Shown here: positions 26,061 to 34,873 of the stretch, piece by piece
Position numbering within the stretch: the first letter of the stretch is position 1
How the letters are laid out: every line of letters begins with the position of its first letter
Assembly: GCF_001562255.1 (NCBI RefSeq)
Contig: NZ_CP014301.1
Span: 124,001 to 188,000, forward strand
Reading direction: 5' to 3'
Source: Bosea sp. PAMC 26642
GTDB lineage: Bacteria > Pseudomonadota > Alphaproteobacteria > Rhizobiales > Beijerinckiaceae
DNA length: 64,000 nt
The notes under the pieces: generated by a model
Told to the model about the DNA's origin: nothing
Database searches by the model: none
What the model saw: the letters and a program-made list of their open reading frames with translations, nothing else
Position numbers and translations under genes: made by a program

Positions 26061-26945
26061 TTATAACTTTGCGCTGGCGAGTATGGCGGATCGAAACTCG
26101 CCAGGCCTACTTTCAAAAAGCGCACGGGCAACCGCGACGTCTGAGAAGGCGCGTTCTAACCAGTGGGACACTCGACCTGCCACAGATCCGGGCTCGGCGC
26201 TGCTGAAGTCATGATCCCATCCCGCGACCAAGGCTGCCTCGCACATTTGTGATACAACATCTCCCATAAGTGCCTGCAGCGTCAGCTCATCCTCTGCCTT
26301 AAGGCGAGCAACCAAAACACTTTCGTCGGCATTCACATAAAGTCGTGCTGCACCGTGAAAGTCCCGGCTGGGGCTGTCAGTACTCCATGAAAGCAGCCAA
26401 GGCGCGGCTGCATGGGGGCGGCCCGCGAAGGCTTCACTAAAGCTGAAGATCTCCATCGGGAAGCGGAGGTCGTCGCCCTCAATCCGCGATGAAATGCGGT
26501 CATCCCACAGTCGGGCACCAAGTATCCGAGGCGCAAGCGGGTCAGCTGGTGGTGACCCTGTCGCTAGGATGATGGACGTCCTCAGCGTGAGTTGTGTCGA
26601 CATCCGGGCCGGATCAAGACGCAGTATGATCGTGCAAGGAGAGCCGTCATCCAGCGCGGCTCGGTCCCGTACTATAATTTCTCGCGGGAGATCACCCGGC
26701 CCAGTTCCTGCCTCCACAATTACGTCAAGGCGCAGGGCTTCTGTCGGCCCGTATCCAAGTTCCGCAGCAGCCTCAGCCTTGCTAATAGTGATCACCCGTT
26801 CGACAGTGACCGGAGTCGCGTAGTCCCAGTCGCGGGTGACGTCCTGAAGAGGTGCCTGCGCAGAGTCGCCGACCGTAATCATCCAGGGTTCGGCCCTGAC
26901 CGCCGCATCAAGGCGGTGGAAGGGGGCGGCGGTTCTGCGTGTCAC
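26061..26945 (-). CDS. Unrecognised 294-residue protein of the Z1/GHKL operon
   Basis: No family recognised. It looks soluble, with a beta-rich first two thirds (PVTVERVITISKAEAAAELG, ALRLDVIVEAG, REIIVRDRAALDDG) and a more helical end. No nuclease or ATPase motif is visible. The GTG start overlaps the stop of the GHKL ATPase gene by 4 bp (GTGA), so the two proteins are probably made in fixed ratio and may form a complex. Confidence 0.75.
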   Translation of the reverse strand: MTRRTAAPFHRLDAAVRAEPWMITVGDSAQAPLQDVTRDWDYATPVTVERVITISKAEAAAELGYGPTEALRLDVIVEAGTGPGDLPREIIVRDRAALDDGSPCTIILRLDPARMSTQLTLRTSIILATGSPPADPLAPRILGARLWDDRISSRIEGDDLRFPMEIFSFSEAFAGRPHAAAPWLLSWSTDSPSRDFHGAARLYVNADESVLVARLKAEDELTLQALMGDVVSQMCEAALVAGWDHDFSSAEPGSVAGRVSHWLERAFSDVAVARALFESRPGEFRSAILASAKL

Positions 26946-28843
26946 TGAGACGTCTCCGGCAGAAGAGACGCGCGAAGACCAACGGCGCAGTTGTCCGGCA
27001 CCGTGAGCCGAACCGTCAACTCTCCCTCGTAGTCTCCAATGTCAGAAGCCGTCCCGGGAATGAAAATGTGCCCTTTTTGGCCCTCGATTCCGAGAACCCT
27101 AGGCAGCCAGCCCACATCTAAGGCTGCCGCAGGGACCCCGCCCCCGTCTATAGATATTGTGGGCGTTAAGTTCAGCCAAGGCGAGTGACCCTTCCCTGAG
27201 ACCGTCATAGCAAAAAGGGCAGTTCGCTGACCCTGATGGGTCTCCAGTCGCTTGAATACCGGATTGTTGATGCGTCGCCGCTGCGGGTCTCCACCTCGTC
27301 CTCCTCCGCCTCCTCCCCCTTCGTTGCTGCTGCCGCGATCGGAGCGGTCGTCCTCGATCCCGGCCAAAAAAGCGCCCAGCTTTCCGGCCACCGATGCGAC
27401 CGAATGATCCGAGCTTTGGCCGCCTCCTGTGGCCCCGCTTGCAGCAGTAACATTGATTGCTGCTTCCTTCAGGCGGGTTATTGCGACATTCACGTACGTC
27501 CGGGCGTGCCCCTTCGGCAGGGCGGTGGGATCCCAAGTTTCATGGGCCGCGGGCTCAGCACTAGCGAAGGCTTCCTCAATAGCCCGCTGATTGCTCGTCA
27601 CAAAAACGCCTGCCCATTCGGTCCGTTCGTCCGGAAGGGGCGGTCCTGGAAGATAGCACACGACCATTTCAGCCGGGCGCATAAGAGCGATGTGAGCGGC
27701 GCGTGCGGGGAAGAGGCTTGACCCCCGAAAGGCCGGCAAACGATCCGCCCTTATGCCACGATTGATGGCTAGCGCTCCGAGCGTGGCGAAGGGCCTATGA
27801 CAGAGTATCTTGTTGCAGTTCCCGCTCCGGATCGTGTTAATCGCTCTCGCAAAGAGGTCTAGAGGGGGACAGTTCTCTGGACGGGGGGTCTCGAGTTTCA
27901 CACCTTCAACCTCGACGGTCAGGTCGATGCGCCTGTCGTCTGGGGTAGTCGTCAGCATCCGTGGCCAAAAGTTCCAGAGCACCCGCTCCAAGATTTGGAT
28001 CCCAAAGTCAGAAAAATTTCCGCCCCGAACTTCGCCCTCCGGCTCCTGACCTGCAGTGTCCATTCGTAGCTCAGGATCCAAGATCATAATCGTAGTACCG
28101 GTCTCGCCTGCGCAGTTTCGGCTTGGCCCGCCCAACGCTTCCCAGAGCGTCGCGGCATCGTTTCCAGTGAGCGGTTCGCCCGCACCATCGTCAGCCCCGC
28201 TGTTCGCTCCCCACCAGTGTCGGCCGGTGTAACGCCGGAGATACCCGTCGCCTCCGTCTTGTTCTCCGGAGTTTCCCAGATGACATCCGATAAGTCTGCG
28301 CGCCTCCGTGCCGTTGCCGGGCTCGTGGGCCAAGGTATCGACTATGACCGTAGAGCATCGGCTCATACGGTACAGTGAGGCCTTGCCAAAGCCGTAAGTC
28401 CCGCCGCCTAGATCAGTTTTCCTGCGCGTTCCAACATTGCGCATGAAATCAATAAAGTCGGTCCGCCCGCCGCCTGGCAGTACGCGGTCTGCCCGTGTAG
28501 GGCCGCCCAGACCTGTCGTTCCGAAGTCACAGATTTCCAGAACCTTCGGCCCGTCCGATGCCAAGAAAGTTTCCAGAGCCGCGGCCGAGGACGCAACAAA
28601 GGGTCTCGCCTTCAGCACAACGTCCCGGAAGATTGCGATCTGGCCTGCGGTCAACGTGCGTAGACGGATCAGGATTCGCGGACCGCTTCCAAGCTTGGCC
28701 GCATCGCAGCTGTTCTGAATGGCCTCACGCAGCACTAGCTGAAGGCCGTCCAAGCCCGGCGCGCCCAGCAAGCGCTCGAAGCCGCCGTCGCCCATGTTGC
28801 CACTGGGCGCATAAGGTTCAGAATAAAGACCGAGTGGAGTCAT
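26942..28843 (-). CDS. MutL/MORC-like GHKL ATPase
   Basis: 633 residues with an N-terminal GHKL ATPase: N-box REAIQNSCDA (Glu40, Asn44, Asp47), G1 box DFGTTGLGG (106-114) and G2 box GGGTYGFGKAS (146-156). A beta-rich second domain and a Gly-rich flexible linker (about 520-540) lead to a C-terminal beta domain. Such ATPases close around DNA in MutL, gyrase and MORC proteins. In restriction-like operons with Z1 proteins they are the MutL homologues from which MORC is thought to derive. It overlaps both neighbours by 4 bp (ATGA and GTGA). Confidence 0.9.
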   Translation of the reverse strand: MTPLGLYSEPYAPSGNMGDGGFERLLGAPGLDGLQLVLREAIQNSCDAAKLGSGPRILIRLRTLTAGQIAIFRDVVLKARPFVASSAAALETFLASDGPKVLEICDFGTTGLGGPTRADRVLPGGGRTDFIDFMRNVGTRRKTDLGGGTYGFGKASLYRMSRCSTVIVDTLAHEPGNGTEARRLIGCHLGNSGEQDGGDGYLRRYTGRHWWGANSGADDGAGEPLTGNDAATLWEALGGPSRNCAGETGTTIMILDPELRMDTAGQEPEGEVRGGNFSDFGIQILERVLWNFWPRMLTTTPDDRRIDLTVEVEGVKLETPRPENCPPLDLFARAINTIRSGNCNKILCHRPFATLGALAINRGIRADRLPAFRGSSLFPARAAHIALMRPAEMVVCYLPGPPLPDERTEWAGVFVTSNQRAIEEAFASAEPAAHETWDPTALPKGHARTYVNVAITRLKEAAINVTAASGATGGGQSSDHSVASVAGKLGAFLAGIEDDRSDRGSSNEGGGGGGGRGGDPQRRRINNPVFKRLETHQGQRTALFAMTVSGKGHSPWLNLTPTISIDGGGVPAAALDVGWLPRVLGIEGQKGHIFIPGTASDIGDYEGELTVRLTVPDNCAVGLRASLLPETSQ

Positions 28844-29850
28844 GTCAGAGCCGCCAGAAGCCTAGTTTCGGCATCTGTCATGGCGGTCTCATTAGCTTGG
28901 AATGAAGCGGCGACCGCGGGATCGAGCTCGTAAGTGAGCGAGTGGATGCCAGCCGGTAGGACGCCATCAGGGAATATGGACGGCACGATCCTCGGAAAGC
29001 CTGGCTCCACGGCCCATGCGTCAATCGCTTCGCAGTTGAAGGACAGTCTGTTCCATTCCGTTTCCTGCGGATCGGAACAGCCAAGCGCTGCAAGCCCTCG
29101 GCGCAGCTCTCGGGATGGACCCGTTAGAGCTTCGATGTCGCTCACGAGGCGGGCCACGCTTGCGGTTCCACCTTGGGTACGCTCAAGCGCTACCCTCCAA
29201 AGCTGCAGCGTGCCGCCCACGGGGGGGTCCAGTTGATCGACCGATGAGATAATAACCCGCCCGGTCTTCCGGCTCACTGATTTTACCTCGATTGCGTGAT
29301 GCCCTCCGCGGAAGTCATGACGTTCGGGGATCGGGCCAAACCAAAGCGCGGGAGCGCCAGTGTGACGCGCTGCGAGGCGGCGTAGTACGATGAGCTCTGC
29401 CACCAATCCTCGGATCACACCGTCATCGACACTGCCCACCGAAACACGGGCGAACAGGGCAGCTAGATCCGAGAGGGATGTGGCCAAAGCTTCCTTCGCT
29501 GGTGCCCCCGCGCTTATGCGCGTTAACACGGCCTCCACTAGATCAGCGAACCCCCTGTCTAGGGCGGGTTCGAGACACGTCACGACTATATAGGCGCGGC
29601 GGCTTTCGCCCTCTGTAAGTGAGGTGGCAGAAATCTCCAGCGCCGGCGGAACGTCCATGGCGGGACGACGTTCGCCGGGGGCGACCGGTAACAACAGCTG
29701 TACATGTCCCAGCGGATCTAGTGCGAGGGCCGCGGGGCCATGACCTGTGCCCACGCTTAGATTGCTAACCTCAAGCGCTTCTGCGCCAAGCGCCTCGCGT
29801 CCCCGTAATGAGGTCCAGCGCGACTGGATCTCTGCAACGAGGCTAGACAC
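28840..29850 (-). CDS. PD-(D/E)XK nuclease-like protein (DUF4420 type)
   Basis: 336 residues. The nuclease signature is visible: Glu152 in GLVAELIVLRRL, Asp179 in RHDFRGG and the E-x-K pair Glu188/Lys190 in HHAIEVKS. This matches the PD-(D/E)XK motif family often called DUF4420 that accompanies Z1 proteins. It is probably the main DNA-cutting subunit. It starts with GTG and overlaps the Z1 gene by 8 bp, and its own stop overlaps the GHKL start by 4 bp. Confidence 0.88.
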   Translation of the reverse strand: MSSLVAEIQSRWTSLRGREALGAEALEVSNLSVGTGHGPAALALDPLGHVQLLLPVAPGERRPAMDVPPALEISATSLTEGESRRAYIVVTCLEPALDRGFADLVEAVLTRISAGAPAKEALATSLSDLAALFARVSVGSVDDGVIRGLVAELIVLRRLAARHTGAPALWFGPIPERHDFRGGHHAIEVKSVSRKTGRVIISSVDQLDPPVGGTLQLWRVALERTQGGTASVARLVSDIEALTGPSRELRRGLAALGCSDPQETEWNRLSFNCEAIDAWAVEPGFPRIVPSIFPDGVLPAGIHSLTYELDPAVAASFQANETAMTDAETRLLAALT

Positions 29851-32527
29851 TGACCAGTTCCTCCAAGCCCGCGGCTACCATCGCGTCCATATCTTCCTGC
29901 TCCATCGCTTCGAGTTCCTCGGGTGATGGCGGCGCGAGTTCGACGCTAACAAAGTCTCCACCATGATCTTTCGAAAGCGGTATAACCAGACCGACCCCGA
30001 GTATGTCGGCTGCGGCGTCGAGCGCGACGCGCGACGCACTGCCACAGCGTGCCGACGACGTGCGGTCGATGGGATAAAGCAGCAGGAGCGGGCGCTCGCC
30101 CAGCTCATCGCGACGTGCCTTCTTGAGCTCTTCCCAGTCGCCATCGCTGGGGGCTGCCGAAGTGTCAAGAGAGATATCAGCTCGCGACATCAGTGCCTTG
30201 ATGTCCGCAAGGTCATCGACCCCGCGAAGGCGCGAGCGTCGTACCATATGGACCTTTCCGAGAGATCCAAGGTCCATCTCAGAGGTTCCACTGTCCGTTG
30301 TGACAATCCCTACATTCCATTTCAATAACGCGGGATGATCTTGTTCCAGAAACTGCAATAGAAGCCCTTTGTCCAAGTCTTGATGCGTGTGATGAATCGT
30401 ATATTCTCTAAAAAAACGGATAACAGCAGTACGGGGCACATCGCGGAATATTAGGCGGGTCTCATCTTTAATTCCTTCCGCTTGGGCGGCGTTGATGAGC
30501 TGGCTGGCCGCATTCCAATTCGCTTCAAGAAGTGCCCGGTCTTTGCGAGCGAAGCGTATCGTCTGCAGATGGCGTCCCCAGTAGCCGATGCTGGACCGCC
30601 GGGCATGCCGCATCTTGCTTCGAGCAACAATCGCCATACCCGGGATGTTACGGATACGGACGGCGAAATCCATAGGCGTTACCGTCGGCCTTCGGCTATA
30701 GTTTCCGATATCCTCGCGGATCTCTGCTTCTATCGCCGCCAGCGACTGGAACCGCACCCGCATGATCTCCGGCATCCAAAGCCGCGGCAGATCCTCGTAG
30801 CCATGACGATATCCGAACCAGCGGCCCATCTGAAGCAGGGTGTCATACTGGCTGGAGGTTCGGAGGAAGTAGCTGACGCAGAGCCCTTCGAGGGTCAGGC
30901 CGCGAGCGAGGATACTGCCGCCTACAACAATGTACGTCATGGGAGAGGCTGTATAGTCGATGCGGTCGTCGCTGGCGCCGTTTTCAACGGGCACGTGCAA
31001 AGCTTGGATCACATCGGCCACGAACCCGCTAATCTGGGCAAATGTCTCGGGGGTTGCGGTGACCGGTGCACGGACGCGCTCGGTATTCCAAGTCTTCTCC
31101 AACTCGGCCCACATCGGGCCATCGCCGGCGATGAGGGATTTTGAGTTAGCCGTAAGCCATTCTTCGATCGTCGCTGCGACCTTCTCGTGCATGATGATGG
31201 CGGACGAGGTGTGAACCAGCATCGTCATGTGTTCTTGAGCCTGTCCGCGCGAACGACGCGCGGCGCATGATGCGATGAAGTAGAGGATGGCCTCTTGAAG
31301 GCTCGGAGTCATTTGCACCACAAAACCTGTTTGAGCTTTCTGGTTCGGTGCTTGGAGCTTGGCTTCATCCTTCGAGGTCACCTCGCGGATGACATCCAGG
31401 CCTTCTTCGTCCGGCTGTGGGTCAGCCGGGTCCGCCGGCGTGCGACCGAACAGTTTTTGTGTGCCAAAGTAGCTGTCGGGGAGCGGCAAGGCCGTGATAA
31501 AATCCCTCGGATACAAATCGTCCAAGGTTCCTGATTGGTCCGCGTAGGGATTGATCAGCACGTTAGCGAAGGGTGTGGCGGTGTAGCCAACATATGAGAC
31601 TGACGGCAGTGCCTTAAGGATAAGCCGTATCTTCTCATTGATCGCGGACATGTCCATCTCGCGGGAGGCCGAGTTTACCGTCGCCTGATCGCATTCGTCG
31701 TCAATCAAAAGCACCTTGAGGCGGCGCATGTCTGACGCTGGCGTCTTCTCGATCACGTCGAGAAGACGTTGAAGCGGCGCAACGTTTTTTTTCATCACGG
31801 CGATCTGGGCACGTTCTTTCATCCCAATCAAATGGCCTTGGGCCGGCGTGTGAAACTCCCCTTTAATGTTGGTAGTGGTGAGCTTCTGCCAAAGGTTCGA
31901 ATGACGGTTTACGATATCAGCTTCCATCCGCCGCTGGGTCTGCTGGCGCAGCTTGTCAGTGAGGCCCGCAAGTACGAGGATCAGGCTGTAGCCGCGATCG
32001 ACGGCCTTCGAGATCACAGCCGCCATGTTGGCGGTTTTGCCCGACTGGACATATCCCACGACCAGCCCGCGCGATGAGAAGGTCTGCTGAGTCGGGTTCT
32101 CAAGCAGCGACACCACCTCGTTTGACGCCTCATCGATGGCATCTACGGCGGCGCCGTCCCAGCCTTTGGGCCCAGTGAGGTAGGTCTTCAACGCTGGCCA
32201 ATGATGGTCACCTGGCAGCGGGCCTTTGTACCATTCTGCTCGCTCCCGCAGGATGGAGTTGCGGCGCAGGATGGTGATGCGGAACTCCTGTCGCAGGAGT
32301 TGTGTCGCCTCCTCAAGGTCGGCCCAAGCAGAGGCATCAGGTGGCAGAACATTTTCTAGACTACTGCGTACGACGAGTGCGGCCGCGTCGACATCACCTG
32401 AGCCGGGTAGGGCGCCTCTAATGAGCGTCAAAAACTTCAGGGCTTGAGGGGACGGCAATGCGTGGACTCCTCGTTTTAGGATGTCGGTCCGTCTGTATGG
32501 ACCGATTCGCGACAACGAGAAGCGCAC
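29843..32527 (-). CDS. Z1-domain superfamily II helicase-like ATPase
   Basis: 894 residues. Walker A is GYVQSGKTANM (Gly158-Lys164), Walker B LLIDDECDQ (near 270), motif III GYTATPFAN (near 312), and the C-terminal RecA-like lobe has GGSILARGLTLEG and QMGRWFGYRHGYEDLPRLW. This combination defines Z1 domains. They are SF2 relatives in restriction-like operons beside MutL-type ATPases, thought to translocate or remodel DNA for a partner nuclease. It starts 4 bp after the HNH gene and overlaps the PD-(D/E)XK gene. Confidence 0.93.
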   Translation of the reverse strand: MRFSLSRIGPYRRTDILKRGVHALPSPQALKFLTLIRGALPGSGDVDAAALVVRSSLENVLPPDASAWADLEEATQLLRQEFRITILRRNSILRERAEWYKGPLPGDHHWPALKTYLTGPKGWDGAAVDAIDEASNEVVSLLENPTQQTFSSRGLVVGYVQSGKTANMAAVISKAVDRGYSLILVLAGLTDKLRQQTQRRMEADIVNRHSNLWQKLTTTNIKGEFHTPAQGHLIGMKERAQIAVMKKNVAPLQRLLDVIEKTPASDMRRLKVLLIDDECDQATVNSASREMDMSAINEKIRLILKALPSVSYVGYTATPFANVLINPYADQSGTLDDLYPRDFITALPLPDSYFGTQKLFGRTPADPADPQPDEEGLDVIREVTSKDEAKLQAPNQKAQTGFVVQMTPSLQEAILYFIASCAARRSRGQAQEHMTMLVHTSSAIIMHEKVAATIEEWLTANSKSLIAGDGPMWAELEKTWNTERVRAPVTATPETFAQISGFVADVIQALHVPVENGASDDRIDYTASPMTYIVVGGSILARGLTLEGLCVSYFLRTSSQYDTLLQMGRWFGYRHGYEDLPRLWMPEIMRVRFQSLAAIEAEIREDIGNYSRRPTVTPMDFAVRIRNIPGMAIVARSKMRHARRSSIGYWGRHLQTIRFARKDRALLEANWNAASQLINAAQAEGIKDETRLIFRDVPRTAVIRFFREYTIHHTHQDLDKGLLLQFLEQDHPALLKWNVGIVTTDSGTSEMDLGSLGKVHMVRRSRLRGVDDLADIKALMSRADISLDTSAAPSDGDWEELKKARRDELGERPLLLLYPIDRTSSARCGSASRVALDAAADILGVGLVIPLSKDHGGDFVSVELAPPSPEELEAMEQEDMDAMVAAGLEELVSV

Positions 32528-32531
32528 TCAA

Positions 32532-33413
32532 TCATTCGTCGGATTTTAGAGACGACGAGCGCCGCTTTTGGCTTTCCGTCGGAGGCCGTCCGTCTTGCAC
32601 CGTTGACGACCAGCCCGAGAGCGAAAGACGCTCGCGAAGATGCTCGCGGATAGCATCGTACGAGGCCATTCCTTGGCGCATACATGCGTGGACCGCCCGA
32701 TGGCAGTTCGGGCAGACTAGGGCGATGTCATCTGGGGTCACCTCGTGGTCACCCAGCGAGGTAGAAAGCGGCGTCGTATGGTGCGCCTCTATCACGGCCA
32801 CCCCATAGCGCTCCCCTGGATTGTCACAGCAAACGTCGCAAGCGGGCGACATAACGCGTTTAAGCCAAGCAACTAACGACCCGCTGCGTTCGGTTAGGAG
32901 GTGCGTGACATATCGTTTATGTCCTTCGCGCCATACAATACTCGTGGACTCCGGGCTTTGATCAGAGACCGGCGATTGGTGACGCAGCACAACATGGCTA
33001 TCTGCAACCTCGGAGACGTCGAAACGACCTTCGAACTGCCATTCTGATCCAACATCAGTAAAGAGCAAGAGCGGGTAGAGCCCCAGCGGCTGGTCGATGA
33101 GGACTCGGTTTGCGAGTTCGCCATGGTTGATCACGGACTTTCTGGCTTTGAAGGAATAACGATAGCTAACGTGGTCGTCGTCAGACCATCCGTCATGCGC
33201 ATACAAGCCTAGACTGGTCTTAATGATCACACCCCTGACGTGAGGCGGAAGTCCAATCCAGTTGATGCCTTGCTGCGGTGTGTTCCCGATCCGACCATAA
33301 GTGCCACTCCAATGCTCTGAGCCTGGCTGTTTCGAATACTGGATGAGATCGAACAGCGTTCCCTTAGAAATCCTTTTGCCCTTCGAAAGCTCGAACAGTT
33401 CCTCGACCTTCAT
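32532..33413 (-). CDS. HNH endonuclease, first gene of the Z1/GHKL operon
   Basis: 293 residues. The C-terminal HNH domain has Cys192/Cys195, IEAHHTTPLS with His211-His212, and VCPNCHRAVHA with Cys234, Cys237, His238 and His242, a Zn-supported McrA-like site. The first 170 residues form a separate beta-rich domain ending EWQFEGRFDV......VVLRHQ. By layout it could be a PUA/SRA/SBD-like reader of modified DNA as in McrA-type enzymes, but I could not identify it. It precedes Z1 by 4 bp, so the operon probably starts here. Confidence 0.87.
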   Translation of the reverse strand: MKVEELFELSKGKRISKGTLFDLIQYSKQPGSEHWSGTYGRIGNTPQQGINWIGLPPHVRGVIIKTSLGLYAHDGWSDDDHVSYRYSFKARKSVINHGELANRVLIDQPLGLYPLLLFTDVGSEWQFEGRFDVSEVADSHVVLRHQSPVSDQSPESTSIVWREGHKRYVTHLLTERSGSLVAWLKRVMSPACDVCCDNPGERYGVAVIEAHHTTPLSTSLGDHEVTPDDIALVCPNCHRAVHACMRQGMASYDAIREHLRERLSLSGWSSTVQDGRPPTESQKRRSSSLKSDE

Positions 33414-33643
33414 GATCTCTTACGGTCCCCTGAGTTGGCGGCTCGGTCAGGCTGCGGTCCAGTTATTGTGCTGGTGCAGGCTGCTACCCCAACGGACCGA
33501 ATAACACCCATTCCATTATTTATGACTGGAAGCTACAGAGCGATCTGATTTTGCATATCAGCGTTGGACAGTGCCGCCTATCGGGAAGGTAGATTGCTAT
33601 AAGTCTGAGATACTGAGTGAAACGACATGCCCGTTCAAGCGCA

Positions 33644-34009
33644 TTAGTTACCCCTGAAAGTAACTGGAGTCCGATGTTCTAATTGCACGCCTAGTTCAGG
33701 CTCCATAGATATTACATGGCGAGTATATCCACGTATGCGATCGGTTCGACCGCCGTGTCTGCTACGGACCCAGCCTAGGTCACGCATGAGGCGTGCTAAT
33801 CTCCGCGCTGCACTTCTCCGGCGTTGATGCGGTATGCCAAGATAATTAAAAATCACTTTTCCACTGAGGAACGCGATACCATCTGAGTCGACCTTTACGG
33901 TTTCAAGCAGTACTCTGACTTGAGAGCGCCACGGGTCCGGAGCGGGAGGGGCCCGTTCTTCAGCATTTACCCTCTGACGAATAGAGTGAAGTTCTGAAAG
34001 GAAAGACAT
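33644..34009 (-). CDS. Small protein resembling the C-terminal domain of the element's primase
   Basis: 121 residues, function unknown. The segment RRLARLMRDLGWVRSRHGG...RIRGYTRH aligns with REVAALMAARGWIEDRFGA...RCRGYTKT at the end of the 762-residue primase-helicase of the same element (shared: R..A.LM...GW...R.G.R..R.RGYT). This looks like a stand-alone copy of a winged-helix replication module. The ribosome site is weak. Base composition is lower in GC than the defence genes beside it. It could be a real regulator or a remnant. Confidence 0.6.
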   Translation of the reverse strand: MSFLSELHSIRQRVNAEERAPPAPDPWRSQVRVLLETVKVDSDGIAFLSGKVIFNYLGIPHQRRRSAARRLARLMRDLGWVRSRHGGRTDRIRGYTRHVISMEPELGVQLEHRTPVTFRGN

Positions 34010-34166
34010 TTGACAATGACCGCAAGTGTTGACGTATTAGCTTCCGCGAGGAGAGCGTACCGTGACTAGCTGTAAAATGCGGTAGACGGCGGGACGGGCA
34101 GTCACGCCATCTTCCAAATCCCATGACTAGCCAATAGAGTTCAAGATACCAAAATTGACGTCCATG

Positions 34167-34250
34167 TGTCCACCTGTTCATATCTCCAAATATGGCTTTT
34201 TTTGATATGCAATGTAAGATAATCTCTGAGTCCGTGCTCGCAGGTGGACA
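34167..34250. repeat. Inverted repeat flanking the start region of the AT-rich gene
   Basis: TGTCCACCTG (34167-34176) and CAGGTGGACA (34241-34250) are perfect 10-bp inverted copies 64 bp apart in AT-rich DNA. The same GTGGACA word recurs at 35511 and 35521. It may be a binding site for an element-encoded protein. Confidence 0.55.
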
Positions 34251-34273
34251 GTGCACTAAATAGGCGAAAAAAC

Positions 34274-34873
34274 ATGATCGAACAGTTACAAACAACAATT
34301 AGGTTCATTGCTTTAAAGGCAATATCGATTCTTCTAGTTTTGGTTATATGCGCTACCGCCTCCCATGCTGATTCAGGTTGGATTATGGGAAAAAACTGGA
34401 AATATATCTATCAATATGGTGAAATAAACGAAGACACTGTCGATAATATGGAGCGCGGACTCTATCTCGCAGAACGTGCCGGTACCAAAGTTGATACTAT
34501 TTATTTGAAATCGCCGGGCGGAAGTGTTCGTGCAGCATATCAAATAATAGAAATGATAAACAAAAACAACATTCGTGTTGTTGTTAGATCAATGAACGAA
34601 TGTCACTCAGCTTGCTTTTTGATTTTTGCGGGATCAAAAAGACGATTTGCGGAACCTAGTGCTAAACTAGGTGTTCACTGGGCTTCAGTCAACGGCGACT
34701 GGAAGCCAGGTGTTAGTGCAACAGGTAAAATGATCGAAGAGTTCATGCGATGGGGTGTGCCAGAAAGTGTTGTTGATAAATTAATATTTACCGGCGAAGA
34801 AATTAAATTATTAAATAGGTTTGAAATTAGGCTTATGTCGAACGATGCAAGTAGACATCATTTCGATAATTAA
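34274..34873 (+). CDS. Exported ClpP/crotonase-fold protein (predicted serine protease-like)
   Basis: 199 residues, one of the very few plus-strand genes of the element. It has a signal peptide or N-terminal anchor (FIALKAISILLVLVICATASHA). The core YLKSPGGSVRAAYQIIEMI followed by VRSMNECHSACFLIFAGSKRRF is the ClpP/SppA-like pattern, with oxyanion-loop Gly-Gly and the likely nucleophile Ser in HSAC. Such proteins are common in Hyphomicrobiales; their targets are unknown. The gene is strikingly AT-rich beside its neighbours, so it was acquired separately. ATG 34274 was preferred over GTG 34244 because the latter falls in an inverted repeat. Confidence 0.78.
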   Translation: MIEQLQTTIRFIALKAISILLVLVICATASHADSGWIMGKNWKYIYQYGEINEDTVDNMERGLYLAERAGTKVDTIYLKSPGGSVRAAYQIIEMINKNNIRVVVRSMNECHSACFLIFAGSKRRFAEPSAKLGVHWASVNGDWKPGVSATGKMIEEFMRWGVPESVVDKLIFTGEEIKLLNRFEIRLMSNDASRHHFDN

